Assembly: GCF_019670005.1 (NCBI RefSeq)
Contig: NZ_AP019785.1
Coordinates: forward strand, 62,001 to 126,000
Reading direction: 5' to 3'
Length of the DNA: 64,000 bases
Origin: Methylomagnum ishizawai
Lineage (GTDB): Bacteria; Pseudomonadota; Gammaproteobacteria; Methylococcales; Methylococcaceae
Shown here: positions 9,436 to 19,663 of the stretch, in pieces
Layout of the letters: each line of letters starts with the position of its first letter
Numbering within the stretch: the stretch's first letter is position 1
Program-made: the position numbers and the translations under genes
Notes under the pieces: model-generated
Told to the model about the DNA's origin: nothing
Database searches by the model: none
Seen by the model: only the letters and a program-made list of their open reading frames with translations

Positions 9436-10471
9436 ATGAGCATCCCTTTTGGCCCTTTCGTCCTGACCCTGGACGACATCACGAAGCGGCTGCGCGGCGC
9501 CTTCGGGGAGTTCACCGACCCGAGGAGGGGCAGGAACAAGACCTACACGATGGTGGACGCGGCGCTGAGCGCGTTCTCGGTGTTCTTCACGCAGAGCCCC
9601 TCGTTCCTGGACTACCAGCGCAGCCTGGAACAAGCGCACGGCACCAACAATGCCCGGACGCTGTTCGGGGTCCACGAGGTTCCCTCGGACAACCAGATCC
9701 GCACGCTGCTCGACGCCACCCCGCCGGAGCGGCTGGGGCCGGTCTACGGCTTCCTGTCCGAGGCCTTGGCGCGGGCGGGCGTGCTGGACGGCTACCGCAC
9801 GCCGGGGGGATCGCTCCTGCTGGCCCTGGACGGGACGGAGTACTTCTCCTCGCAGGCGATCCATTGCGAACACTGTTCGACCCGTCGGCACGCCAACGGC
9901 AAGGAGACGCACTTCCACACGGTGCTGACCCCGGTGCTGGTCAAGCCGGGCGGCGACAAGGTGATCCCCCTGGCCCCGGAATTCATCCGCCCCCAGGATG
10001 GCGCGGACAAGCAGGACTGCGAGCTCAACGCCGCCAAGCGCTGGCTGGCGGAACACGGGGCCGACCCCGCCCTGCGCGGCGCCACCGTCCTCGGCGACGA
10101 CCTCTATTGCCATGAGCCGTTCTGCCGCGAACTGCGGGCCTCGGGGTTCGGCTTCGTCCTGGTCTGCAAGCCCGACTCCCACCCGGTCACCTACGAATGG
10201 CTCGGCGACCTGCAACGCCAGGGCGCGGTCGGCACCGTGGCCCACCGGCGCTGGACCGGCCGCCGCCACGAGACCGACACCTACCGCTACGCCGCCTCGG
10301 TCCCCCTGCGCGACGCCGACGACGCCCTGATGGTCAACTGGTGCGAACTGGTCACCACGGACGACCATGGCAAGGTGCTGTACCGCAACGCCTTCGCCAC
10401 CGACCGGCCCATCGACGCCGCGACCGACGCCGCGACCGTCGAGGCCGGGCGCTGCCGCTGGAAGGTCGAGC
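9436..10471 (+). pseudogene. ISNCY-like transposase, 5' exon (copy A)
   Basis: 345 residues from ATG 9436 (GGAG upstream), preferred over 9418. DDE motifs: first D in LALDGTEYFSS, second D in VLGDDLYCHEPF, E in CRWKVE at the exon end. Additional family features are a zinc-like HCEHCSTRRH motif and PEFIRPQDGADKQDCE. The frame continues into the intron and stops there; the 3' exon (from ~14028) supplies ENNNTLKT...HNYGHG. Activity would require accurate intron splicing, and copy A also has a lost stop codon. Confidence 0.8.
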
Positions 10472-11029
10472 GTGTGCCGCAGGCACACGGAAAGGGGGTT
10501 CGGGAAGAGCCGCCGAACCGTGTAGAAGCTGCATGGAAGATGAGGGCAGGCCCCTCGGAGTCGGCTTTCAGGAGCGGGCTTCAAACCACCCCAAGCCGCT
10601 GCGGTCAAGAGCCGTCGGTGGTGAGCGTTGGGGTCAAAGCGTCGGGGCTATACCCCGGGCAGGTATGGATCAGAGAGACGAACGAAAGTGAACCTTCGAT
10701 GACGCGCCGTAAGCCAGAGATTTGCCGTCGAAACCAGGGGCGTCTCTATCCCCTGGGACAAGTCTGCCGGATACCTGATTACTGGGCGGGCGGCGGTCGG
10801 CGTATAGGAGGCGTGAAGCTGATCCAGGCTTCTGTGTGGAACTGCGGGAACCAGTCGCCCCGATGGCAAGGGAGAAGCACAAGTGGCAGAAACCACGAGG
10901 CGAGAGTACCGATGCGGGGCACTGGGACGGACCGGTCCGTAGTAGCGGGAAGGCCGGTAATGCGGCCGGAGCGAAGGGACCGGATCAAGCCGCCGCGCTT
11001 GGCGTTCAACTGGCGACAGGAGGAAACGG

Positions 11030-12278
11030 ATGAGCGTGGCAAAACCCTATGCCATAGACAAATGGCTGGTGTACGAAGCGTACCAAGCGGTCAAGGCCAA
11101 TGCGGGAGCGGCGGGCGTGGACCGGCAAACGCTCGAGGACTTCGAGTCCGACCTCAAGGGAACCTCCACAGGATCTGGAACCGGATGTCGTCGGGCAGCT
11201 ATTTCCCCCGCCGGTCAAGGCGGTCGCCATTCCCAAGAAGAAGGGCGGGGAGCGCATCCTGGGCGTGCCGACGGTGGCGGACCGGGTGGCGCAGATGGTG
11301 GTCAAGAAGGTCATCGAACCCGGCATCGAGGCGTGCTTCCTGCCCGACTCCTACGGTTACCGGCCCGGAAAATCGGCGCTGGACGCGGTGGGGGTCACGC
11401 GTGAGCGGTGCTGGAAATATGACTGGGTGCTCGAGTTCGATATCCAGGGCCTATTCGACAACATCGACCATTCGCTGCTGGACAAGGCCATCGAGAAGCA
11501 TGTGAAGTGCGGATGGGCGAAGCTCTACCTCAGGCGCTGGATGACGGTGCCGCTACAACTGGCGGATGGTGCCTGCGTCGAACGCACGCGGGGCGTACCC
11601 CAGGGCGGTGTTGTCAGCCCCGTCTTGAGCAACCTCTTCCTTCATTACGCCTTCGATGTTTGGATGGCGAAAACCCATCCCCGCAATCCATGGTGCCGGT
11701 ATGCCGACGATGGCCCGGTACATTGCCGGACCGAGCGGGAAGCGCAGGCCCTGCGGGCGGCGCTCGAAGCAAGGTTTGGCCAGTGCGGGCTGCGAATGCA
11801 TCCGGACAAGACCCAGGTCGTTTACTGCAAGGATGGCAGCCGGAAGGGGAAATATCCGAACACGCAGTTCGACTTCCTCGGCTATACCTTCCGCCCCAGG
11901 CTGGTGAAGAACCGCAAGCGCAACACTATGTTCGTGAGCTTCACCCCGGCGGCGAGCAAGGCGGCGGTCAAGGCCATGCGGGAAACGACACGCAAGCTGA
12001 ACTATCGGAATCGAACGGAACTGAGCCTGGCGGACATCTCCCGATTGCACAATCCGATCCTGAGGGGTTGGTTGGAGTACTACGGAAAGTTCTGCCGGTC
12101 GGCGATGTACCCGGTCCTAAGGCACTTCAACAGGACGCTGGTGGCCTGGGCGATGAGGAAGTACAAGCGGCTGAAGGACCGCAAGACACGGGCGAGCAGG
12201 TTTCTTGAGGGACTTTCCGAGAAACAGCCTCACCTCTTCGTGCATTGGCAAAGAAAAATGGTAGGGGCGTTTGCTTGA
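11030..12278 (+). pseudogene. ltrA: Group II intron reverse transcriptase/maturase, frameshifted (copy A)
   Basis: Same protein as the intact copy at 60453-61703 but with two 1-nt losses: GGGG to GGG near 11158-11161 and CCCCCC to CCCCC near 11203-11207. The second brings the frame used from 11100 into register to the stop at 12278. The catalytic motif reads YADDGPVHC here against YADDGLVHC in copy B, a change at a CCTGG site. Both indels and this substitution fit long-read consensus errors as well as decay. If real, the intron copy cannot encode its own maturase but could use that of copy B in trans. Confidence 0.8.
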
Positions 12279-12282
12279 TGGG

Positions 12283-13953
12283 CGGAAGATTTCAATGTAG
12301 TTGTCGCCTCGCCGTTGTGGGTTCAGGCCGCTTTTGGAGGCGTGGCGTGAACCTCGGATTGGGTCTTGGCTGGCGCGGCTGATCGTTCCGGGTTCAGGTG
12401 TACGGCCGGGATCGGCCGCCAATTGCGGAGGCCACCGGTCCATCGTTGCGGATGCCGTGCGCGGGCGGCCTCATAGACGGCTCGGCGCCGCTTCAGGAGG
12501 TCGGCGTCCTGGCCGGCATGCCGCTCGGCGGGGGTGACGAAGCGGATCGCGCCGTGGCGGTGCTCGTGGTTGTACCACCGGACCAGCCTTCGGCCCAACG
12601 GCGCGCCGCCGCCGTCGTCGAACGGCCGGACCGGATGGTCGGGCCGGTATTTCAGGGTCTTGAACACCGCCTCGGCATAGGGGTTGTCGTTGCTGACGGC
12701 GGGCCGGCTGAAGGACGCCGCGACGCCGAGGGATTGCAAGGTCGCGAGCATGGTCGAGCCTTTCATGGGCCCGCCGTTGTCCGAATGTAGGACGACTCGC
12801 CCGGGGCCACGCCCTCGCGCCGACATACGTCGCGCAGGAGTTCGCCGGCCAGGGCGCTGCTTTCCTCGCCGTAGACCTGCCAGCCCACGACCTTGCGGCT
12901 GAACAGGTCGAGGAACAGATAGAGGTAGAAGAACTGGCCCCGGATCGCGGCGGGCAAATAGGTGATGTCCCAGCAGTAGACTTGATTGGGAGCCGTGGCG
13001 CACAGGGCCCTGGGCTTGCCGCGCGGCTGTCCCGGCCGTTCGGCCCGGCGGTGCGCCAACTGGTTTTCGGCCTTGAGGATGCGGTGGAAGGTCGATTCCG
13101 AGGCCGTATTCCCCGGTCCGCCAGCCGGGGCACGATCTGGCACGGCGGCAAATGGCCGAACTCGGGGAGTTGGCCACCGCCAGCACCTTGGCCCGCTCGG
13201 CCTCGCTCAGCTTGTGGGGTGGAACGTACACCCGCGCGGGCCGCCGGTCGGCCTGGACGCCGTCCCCGGAACGCCAGCGCTGGACGGTGCGGGCGGACAA
13301 CCCCAGCACCCCGCAGGCCCGCTCCAGGCGCGCGCCGGCGCCGTGGCCTCGTCGATCAGGGCGGTCACGGTTTCGCGCTCTTGCGGCGGGGTCATTCTTC
13401 CCTCCCCCAAGAGCGCCCGGTACTTTTTTGAAGGACCAGCAACGCCGCCGCCTCCGCCAGCGCCTTGTCCTTACGCGCCAATTCCCGTTCGAGGCTCTGG
13501 TTGCGCTCCTTGAGGACCCGCAGTTCCCGGGCGTTCGTCGATGCCTCTCCCGTGCCCCCTGGATCCCGGCAAAGTCCCGCTTCCAACCGTCCAGCTGGTG
13601 GGCGAACAGGCCGCGCTCCCGGCACCGGGCGTTCAGGGCTTCCCTTCCAAGCCATGGCTCTCCTGCAACGCCGCCAACCGTTCCTCCGGGCGCCAGTCCC
13701 CGGGACGCCTCTCCCGCTTCACCGCGCCGCGTACCGCCTCGGGTAATTTCTTTTTCATCCAGCCCTTCAAGGTCAAGTGGTTCATGTTCAGTTCCTCGGC
13801 CACCTCTTTTATCGACCGGCGGCCACGCGCAAACACCTTCCGAAGCGCTTGCTCTTTGAACTCTGCGGAATACGTCGTAATCATGGGCAATTGTCCTCTT
13901 CTTTCCTCTTTCATTCGGAAAATTAGAGGCGACAACTATTCTGACGCCGGGGG
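12283..13953 (-). mobile_element. IS3-family element copy 2, degenerate, inside the group II intron
   Basis: Same ends as copy 1, flanked by a 4-bp direct repeat TGGG (12279-12282 and 13954-13957). It lies between the maturase stop and intron domain V, so it separates the ORF from the catalytic core of the RNA. orfA and orfB are both broken by many small differences from copies 1 and 3: homopolymer contractions, and changes at several CCWGG sites (for example near 12582, 12643, 12800 and 13108). No intact transposase can be made from it as written. Confidence 0.85.
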
Positions 13954-13956
13954 TGG

Positions 13957-13990
13957 GAGCGGTGTGAGTCGAGAGGTTCACGCACCGTTC
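13957..13990 (+). ncRNA. Group II intron domain V (copy A)
   Basis: Thirty-four nt starting GAGCGGUGUGAG and ending CACGCACCGUUC, which pair as a long hairpin with a GAGA-type loop. Length and the GAGC...GUUC ends match the catalytic domain V of bacterial group II introns. It is followed by a domain VI hairpin (GGCCGGGGG...CCUCCGGCC) with an unpaired A candidate for the branch site. The IS3 target duplication ends on its first base. Confidence 0.85.
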
Positions 13991-14027
13991 TGTGAGAGGC
14001 CGGGGGTGAAATTCCTCCGGCCTACTC

Positions 14028-14353
14028 GCCACGAGAACAACAACACGCTGAAAACCCAGGGTTACCATTTCCAGCACAACTACGGCCATGGCCGGGAACA
14101 CCCCTCGTCCTTGCTCGCCAGCCTCATCATCCTGGCTTTCCTAACCCACACCGTATTGGATTGGATGGACGGCAAGTACCGCCTGCTGCGCCAGAAGCTG
14201 CCCTCGCGCAAGCGCATGTTCAACGATATCCGCGCCTTGACCAGCTACCTATGCTTCCAGTCCTGGGACGCGTTGATGGACTTCATGCTGAAAAGCTTCG
14301 AACCCCTCCCGCCATCCCCGGAAACCGGGCGATTCGGCCAAAATGAGAATTGC
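14028..14353 (+). pseudogene. ISNCY-like transposase, 3' exon (copy A)
   Basis: Encodes ENNNTLKTQGYHFQHNYGHG and a hydrophobic stretch (LLASLIILAFLTHTVLDWMD), ending SFEPLPPSPETG. In copy B a TGA follows ETG; here that codon reads CGA, so the frame runs out of the element into the flanking gene. Exon 2 differs from copy B from its first codons onward, unlike the last 358 bp of exon 1, which are identical. Confidence 0.75.
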
Positions 14354-16541
14354 TGGAGACCTTCAGGCATTCCCGCGACGGCCCGGCCACGCCCTTGCCG
14401 GGGGCGGTGAACGCGGCATCGCCGCCCAGCGTCACGGTATAACCATGGCCGCTGGCGTCGTCGCCGTTGCCGTTCAGGGGCCAAAGCGCGGTGGTATCGC
14501 CATCGGGCGAATATTCGGGACGTTCCGCATACAGATACGGCAACCGTTGGCTAGAGGCGGAGCTATTGGGCGGCGTCAGGGAATCGGCGAGGCCTTGGAG
14601 GGTCAAGGCGTAGGCCATGCCGCTGGTATGCGGCGTGGTGCCGAGGACGACGGTGTGCCGGTCGGATTGCAGGGTGGCGGAGGAAACGGCGACGCCATTG
14701 TTGATCGCGTAATGCCCTGGGGTTTCGGCGGAGGCTTGATCCAACGCCTTATCGAACACGATCCGCAGTTGGTTGCTGGCGAGGGGTTCGGCCAGCAGCG
14801 CCCTGGGCGCTTGTTCATCGAGGACGCCCACGCTGGTGTTGAGGTAGGTGCCGCTGCCGGACGAGGCGTCGAGCTTCACCGCCTTGACCTGATAACGCGC
14901 CCCCCGGACCGGATTGCCGACCGCGTAGGCCGGGCCGGAAACGGGGGTGGCGTTCAACCTCACGAAGGGTCCGGTCGCGGACCGCCCGCCGTACACGTCG
15001 TATCCCAACAAGCCCGCTTCCGGCGAAGCGTCCCAAGTCACCAGACCGGACGGCCCCGCCCTCACGTTCGAGGGCGGGGCCACGATATGCATCCGCAGGC
15101 TCGGATCGCCCAGCAGGTTCAAATGCACGCCGCGCCGGTTCAGTTCCATCGGGGGATCGTTCTCGACGGGATACCCCTTTAGGGCATAGTAGAGGTCGTT
15201 GTTCTGGCTCAGCCGGGCGGCCGCGCCTATCGTCCCGCCCAGCGCCATCTGGTGCAGCACCCAATCGGGGTTCTCGGACCAGAAATTCACCAGCCCATAG
15301 CCCTTCGCGGCCAGGGGCGCCCGCAGGAAGGCGTTCTCCACGTCCCATTCGGAATAGAAGCTGGCGAACCAGCTGTTGAAGACGATCTTGACGCCGGGGG
15401 AGCGGGCGAAATCGGCGGTGGAACCGATGCCGACCGTGCCGTCGTAATAGCCGCCGCCGCCGCCCTTGAGCAGCCAGAGATAGCTGTCGTCCTCGAAGAG
15501 GCCGAACCATGCCGCGCTGTCGTTCGAATCCGGGACCATGAAGGTCGGCGCGGTGCCGAACATCTGCTGGAAATTGTACTTGCCGGTTTCCGAGCCCATC
15601 TGGGCGGCGCGGTTTTCCACGGCGAAGGCCTTGGCGCGGAAGGCGTGGTCCTTGTCCAGATAGGTGCGCAGCATTTCCTGCTCGGTCGCGCCGAGCCGGT
15701 AGAAGGCGGTCATATCGTAGAAATCGACGCGGCCCACCTGGAGTTCGAGGTCGGAGGGGATCAGGGTTTGATCGAATTTCCCATCCCTCGGCACATTGAT
15801 CCACCAGTCATAACCGCCTATGGCGCGGTTGTCGCCGTTGACCCGGGTATCGGTCCATACCCCGTCCATGTCCGCGTAGAAGGCATCGGTCGGCGCGGGG
15901 CGGCTGCCATGCTGGTCGGGATTCATCCAGCCCGAGTGGACCACGGGGATATGGCCGAGCAGGAACACCGCGACCGTGTTGGCCGGGTCGGAGCGGTATA
16001 GGGCTTTGATCCGTCCTTTGATCTTGGTGGCCGGTTCGTCGCGGGAGACATCGACGCGCAGCACGGTCCATCCATCCCCCGCCAGGTCCCGCTCCAAGCG
16101 CTGGATCTCGAAGGCCAAACCGGCCGAAAACTGGTTATCGACCACCAGCACGATTTTCCCGCGGCTTTCCACCTGGGGTAGTTCGATCCCGGCCAGGATG
16201 TATGCCTCGTCCACATCGGACCAAGCGGGCACCACCCGGTATTCATAGGCCGTGCCCGCGGCCACCTGGGTATCGGTCCAGGTCGCGGCCGGGGTGGTGT
16301 CGATGGTCGCGACCGGCATGCCCCAGCTTCCTTTGAAGTTGCCGATGGCGGTGGTCCGGTAAATGGTGTAGGTCTCCTGGCCCCACCACGCGTTGGGTTC
16401 CGAGAGGTTGAGCGTGATTTGTGGCGCGGGTGTCTTTTGGGTGGTCGCGTAAATCTGGACCGGGCTCGCGGCCTGGAGGTTGTGCGCGAACAAGGACAGC
16501 AGGAAAACAACGGGGACGAGGCGCGGCGGGTAAATGTTCAT
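14354..16541 (-). pseudogene. 5' part of gingipain-like (C25-type) secreted protein, interrupted by ISNCY-like element
   Basis: Start at ATG 16541 (GAGGT about 7 nt upstream) with signal peptide MNIYPPRLVPVVFLLSLFAHNLQA; the frame extends to 16580 but that start would bury the signal. Residues ~30-120 are fibronectin type III-like. Residues ~150-480 resemble C25/gingipain-like caspase-fold proteins (VFLLGHIPVVHSG, FYADMDGVWTD, VGRVDFYDM, MLRTYLDKDHAFR, and a late GYGLVNFWSENPDWV). Further FnIII/Big-like domains follow before the break at LKVS. The rest is at 8336-9371. Peptidase activity is an inference; a catalytic Cys-His pair could not be assigned. It is exported and probably surface-associated. 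Confidence 0.7.
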
Positions 16542-16643
16542 GGCGGGGACCTCGATGTTATCGGCCTTGCGAAAATCCATTCGGCGACCTGAACAATCGT
16601 AGACCCAATAGTCAAACTTGCCAGTTTTTATAGGCGGAATACG

Positions 16644-16662
16644 ATGCCAATCCTATTGGCAT
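16644..16662. repeat. Perfect inverted repeat ATGCCAAT-cct-ATTGGCAT
   Basis: An 8-bp inverted repeat with a 3-nt spacer in an AT-rich 266-bp gap upstream of the leftward gingipain-like gene and left of the IS5 element. It is followed on the + strand by GTCATTTTGTTTTT. It could be an operator for the gene starting at 16541 or a weak rightward terminator. Nothing else was recognised in 16542-16807. Confidence 0.5.
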
Positions 16663-16807
16663 GTCATTTTGTTTTTCTATTGAAGATTAAAATATTCCAC
16701 AAAACACGGCCATATATACTTGCGAGGCGATGGAAACGGATATTTTTGGCGATCCAAAACCAGCAATCACGGCATGATTGGCAAAAAAAATTTTTGCGGC
16801 GCTGATG

Positions 16808-17957
16808 AGACATTATTAAAAACCAAATTGTTACGTAGATTCACAAACTCATGCTGAAATCCGGCATGGCAAACGTCTCAACCATCATCAGATGGCCTAT
16901 CTGTGAATCAGGATGTGAACCCATAGATTCTGGTTATCTATGGCCGAAGAATGACCGGACTAAAGGCCGATATGACTATTATTCCGTTTCCTGGCGCTCA
17001 GTAGGAAACGCGGCGCTGATAACTCCTGAAGTTATGTAGCGCACAGGCCAGTTCCATCACATCGTCGTCGTATCCTGACAAGGTATTACGGAACACGTCC
17101 TTCACAATCCGGCAACGTTTCACCCCGGCGATCACATGCTCAACAACGACTCTGATACTGGAAATCAGGCGGTTGTTTTCCTTTTCTTCATCCGTGAGTT
17201 CCCCGCCGCGCGGTTTCTTCTTGGGTTGATGGATATTCACCCCTTCCATTTCGTGGCCTTGAAACCCGGTGTCCCGGTAAAGATCGCTGCCTTCCGGCAA
17301 GAGGATACCCTCCTCGTCGCAGATTTTCTTATCATGCTTCTTCCCTTCGTGGGTTCCGCTCAACCCCTTGATTTGCATATCTTCCAGACCGGCAACCAGG
17401 TTGTTCTTCAGGGTGTGGGCTTTTTTTTACCGCTATAAACTCCCCTTTCCGCATCCGCGTTGGAGGGCCGGACAATACGCCTTTCGGTGCCGTCTATGCC
17501 GTAGTCTTGAGGATGTTCCTGGTTGAGTCTTTCCAACATTTCATCGGTTAACCTTGGCGGGACAAAACCGCCTTCCTGCAAGGCAAGTTTGAGTATATGG
17601 CTGAACTGATGGATCAGAATATTGGCGGCCCCCTGGCTAATACCAAAGGAATAGGCAATGACTTCCTGGAGCGGGTAGGTTTTCAGGTAGAAAAGGATGA
17701 AAAGCAGGCGATCCTCCATGGTTTTCAGCGCATGGGGTCGTCCTCCCTTGCCGGGATTCCTCTCGCTTTGCTTGGTGAACTCGTTCCAATGCCTTCCGAA
17801 TAAGACGCATAGCTCAGAAAACTCTTGGACCGTCAAACTCGTCAAGCTGAGAAACGTCCTTTCATCTTGTTTTGCAGTTTCGTATGAAAACATATCACGT
17901 AATTAAAAATATTTATTTTTATGATACCAACTAAGTTAGTGGTTTTTAATAATGTCT
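16808..17957 (-). mobile_element. IS5-family (ISL2/IS427-like) element
   Basis: Bounded by an 18-bp inverted repeat AGACATTATTAAAAACCA (16808-16825 and complement 17940-17957). The interior is markedly AT-richer than the surroundings, pointing to recent acquisition from a lower-GC host. No clear target duplication is seen. The right end was later hit by IS4 copy 1, six bases further on. Confidence 0.8.
16998..17893 (-). CDS. IS5-family transposase, two frames joined at an A8 run
   Basis: The first frame (from 17893) holds the N-terminal HTH region and the first catalytic D (DYGIDGTERRI), and stops at 17408. The second frame continues KAHTLKNNLVAGLEDMQIKG with the second D (LYRDTGFQGHEM) and E (RVVVEHVIAGVK) to the stop at 16998. 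The switch is a -1 shift on eight A (T at 17421-17428), the type of site used for programmed frameshifting or slippage in IS5-family elements. It could equally be an under-called homopolymer. Combined length (~298 residues) is normal for the family. Confidence 0.8.
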
Positions 17958-17963
17958 AGGGAC

Positions 17964-19380
17964 CAGCCCTTTCAAAGTGACTACTTCTTCTTCCTAAGTA
18001 ATTGATATGTCGAGACATGTGGCTGTTTCGGGTCGTAGGGCGGTTTGTCGATGGGCTTTTTCGGGCCGCGCGGATGCTTTTTGAGGGTACGCAACGGGAT
18101 GTTCCGGGCGGTTTCGCGCAGCCACGCGGCGAATTCCGCCGGGGTTTGTTCGGAGACGAACAGCCAGTCGCCGACCCCGCTGAGTTGGATGAGCGCGAGG
18201 AAAGTGGCGGCGATCTCGTGGGAGAGATAATACCCGGAGATATCCTTGGACACGGGTTTTCCATGGGCGCAGTCCAGCGCCGAGATCATGACCGAGAAGA
18301 GGTTATAGGCGACCAGGGCCAGGGCGAATCCGAACAGGGCGGCCTTGGGATAGGCCAGGGTTTCGATCTCGGACTTGAAATGTTTTTCGACGTGTTGGAA
18401 CGCGGTTTCCAGGGTCCAGCGCCTGCGGTAGAGGTCGGCGACGGTGGCGGCGGGTATGTCCGCCGGGAGGTCGGTCAGGATATCGACGAAGGCATCGCCG
18501 TCGCGGGTGGGTTGTTCGAGTTCGACGCGGACGAGGCGATAGGGCCGCCCGGCCACGCCGACCCGCTTTTCCAAAAGCCGCCCGCCGCCCTGTTCCCCGG
18601 CCTGGGAAAACAGGGTTTCCTCGGTCAGCGGCAGGTTCAGGTGCAAGCGCATCAAGGCGTGGGCGTTCCGGCCCTGGAGCCGGTCGAGGAATCCCACGGT
18701 GCAGAAGTTGCGGTCGGCGATCCACAGTTCGCCGGCCTTGGGGATACCGGCCACGGCGTCGAGCAGGCGGCGCTCCTGGGCATGTCCGTCCTCGCAAGGG
18801 AACACGTCCCGCATCAGGCGGCGCTCCGGGTCGAACACCACCAGCGACTTGCCCGGCAACGCGGCACCGCCGACCTCGCGGTGGACGGCGAGGCGTTTCT
18901 CGCTCGCCGCCAGACAGTTGCCGTCGAGGAGGCGGACCGGATAACCCGGCAACCAGGGTTCGGGGGTGAAACCCAGGGCATCGAGAATATCCGACAGGTC
19001 TTCCGAGGTATCGCGCAGCAGGGCTTGGGACACGGATAATTCAACGCCCTTGAGTTTCTCGTAGAGCGCGGATACCGTTACCCCCAGGGGTTCCGGGTGT
19101 TTCTGGTAGGCCGCGTTGATCGAGGGATGGACCTTGAGGACCACGCTCAGCATGAGGTCGCACACCGTCGAAAATAGGATTTCCCGCGTGTATTGCTCCT
19201 TCGCGTTCTCCAGGAAAATCCTGTCCAGCCTCTCCGCCGCAAAGCAGCGTTCCAGTAGGCCGTGCAGCAGGCAGGACAGGGGCATTTTCTGGCGGAATAG
19301 CTCTAGCATTGATCTCGACTATTGGTGTTGGTATGTTGAGCGCCGATAATACTATCGGTTATTTCAGTTTGAAAGGGCTG
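17964..19380 (-). mobile_element. IS4-family element copy 1
   Basis: 1417 bp with inverted ends CAGCCCTTTCAAA. It is flanked by an 11-bp direct repeat TGTCTAGGGAC (17953-17963 and 19381-19391), typical of IS4 elements. It inserted across the right edge of the IS5 element at 16808-17957. A near-identical second copy lies at 58170-59586. Confidence 0.9.
17981..19309 (-). CDS. IS4-family DDE transposase
   Basis: 442 residues. Catalytic residues sit in VRLLDGNCLAASEKR (first D), WIADRNFCTVGFL (second D) and the Y-x2-R-x3-E signature LYRRRWTLETAFQHVEKH (E). A lysine-rich tail ends the protein. It is identical to the copy at 58187-59515 except one residue (LKKHPRG here, LTKHPRG there). It should be active. 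Confidence 0.93.
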   Translation of the reverse strand: MLELFRQKMPLSCLLHGLLERCFAAERLDRIFLENAKEQYTREILFSTVCDLMLSVVLKVHPSINAAYQKHPEPLGVTVSALYEKLKGVELSVSQALLRDTSEDLSDILDALGFTPEPWLPGYPVRLLDGNCLAASEKRLAVHREVGGAALPGKSLVVFDPERRLMRDVFPCEDGHAQERRLLDAVAGIPKAGELWIADRNFCTVGFLDRLQGRNAHALMRLHLNLPLTEETLFSQAGEQGGGRLLEKRVGVAGRPYRLVRVELEQPTRDGDAFVDILTDLPADIPAATVADLYRRRWTLETAFQHVEKHFKSEIETLAYPKAALFGFALALVAYNLFSVMISALDCAHGKPVSKDISGYYLSHEIAATFLALIQLSGVGDWLFVSEQTPAEFAAWLRETARNIPLRTLKKHPRGPKKPIDKPPYDPKQPHVSTYQLLRKKK

Positions 19381-19429
19381 TGTCTAGGGACTCAGCCGGG
19401 ATAAGTGGATTATTCCCAGGAGGTTCCCC

Positions 19430-19663
19430 ATGGCCGGTCACATTTTCGACATCGACGCTGCCAATAGCGAACAGGTCAGGGCGTATATCCTGCGCCAGTT
19501 CGCCACCCGCCCGTGGTGGCCCGCCGCGGAGCCCGCCCGCGCCCAGGCGGAATTCGAGGCCGCACAATCCGATCCCGGACGGATTGCCGCGTGGTGCGGA
19601 AAATGGTTGGACGGAGGACAGTGGCGGCTGCTCGGGAACGCCTTGCGCCGGACCGCTGGTTAG
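19430..19663 (+). CDS. Small hypothetical protein
   Basis: 77 residues (MAGHIFDIDAANSEQVRAYI...) with a good AGGAGG site 6 nt before ATG 19430, so it is probably translated. It is rich in Ala, Trp and Arg, with no signal peptide, transmembrane segment or known motif. It lies just downstream of the IS4 target repeat and overlaps the longest reading of the depolymerase-like frame; its own promoter region may have been displaced by the IS. Function unknown. Confidence 0.55.
   Translation: MAGHIFDIDAANSEQVRAYILRQFATRPWWPAAEPARAQAEFEAAQSDPGRIAAWCGKWLDGGQWRLLGNALRRTAG

Larger units (their letters stand above)
10472..14032 (+). mobile_element. Group II intron copy A (RmInt1-like, maturase without endonuclease)
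   Basis: The 5' end has the GUGUG hallmark at 10472. The 3' end shows domain V (13957-13990) and domain VI, then CUAC-UCGCCAC. The exact 3' boundary is uncertain between 14027 and 14032: the AC ending favours 14032, while reading frame favours 14027 or 14030. Between them lie ~550 nt of structured RNA (domains I-IV), a reverse transcriptase/maturase gene, and an IS3 insertion (12283-13953). Without the IS the intron is ~1.88 kb. The ORF ends without an HNH endonuclease domain, as in class D introns such as RmInt1, which also live in insertion sequences. Confidence 0.85.
9372..14355 (+). mobile_element. ISNCY-like element copy A, carrying a group II intron and IS3 copy 2
   Basis: Inverted ends GCAATTCTCATTTTGGC lie at 9372 and (complement) at ~14337-14353. 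Direct repeats flank it: GAGACCTTCAG at 9361-9371 and 14356-14366, extendable to 13 bp by TG, so the last two bases (TG, 14354-14355) may belong to either. The transposase gene is split after its catalytic glutamate codon by a group II intron, and the intron is itself hit by an IS3 element. Copy B with the same intron site lies at 60056-63362. Confidence 0.85.

Noticed and set aside
16851-17039. 62-codon frame left of the IS5 transposase
   Set aside because: Lies inside the IS end, has no ribosome site and overlaps the transposase stop.
18002-19039. 345-codon frame opposite the IS4 transposase (repeated at 58208-59245)
   Set aside because: Antisense to a conserved transposase in both copies; composition typical of a mirror frame.
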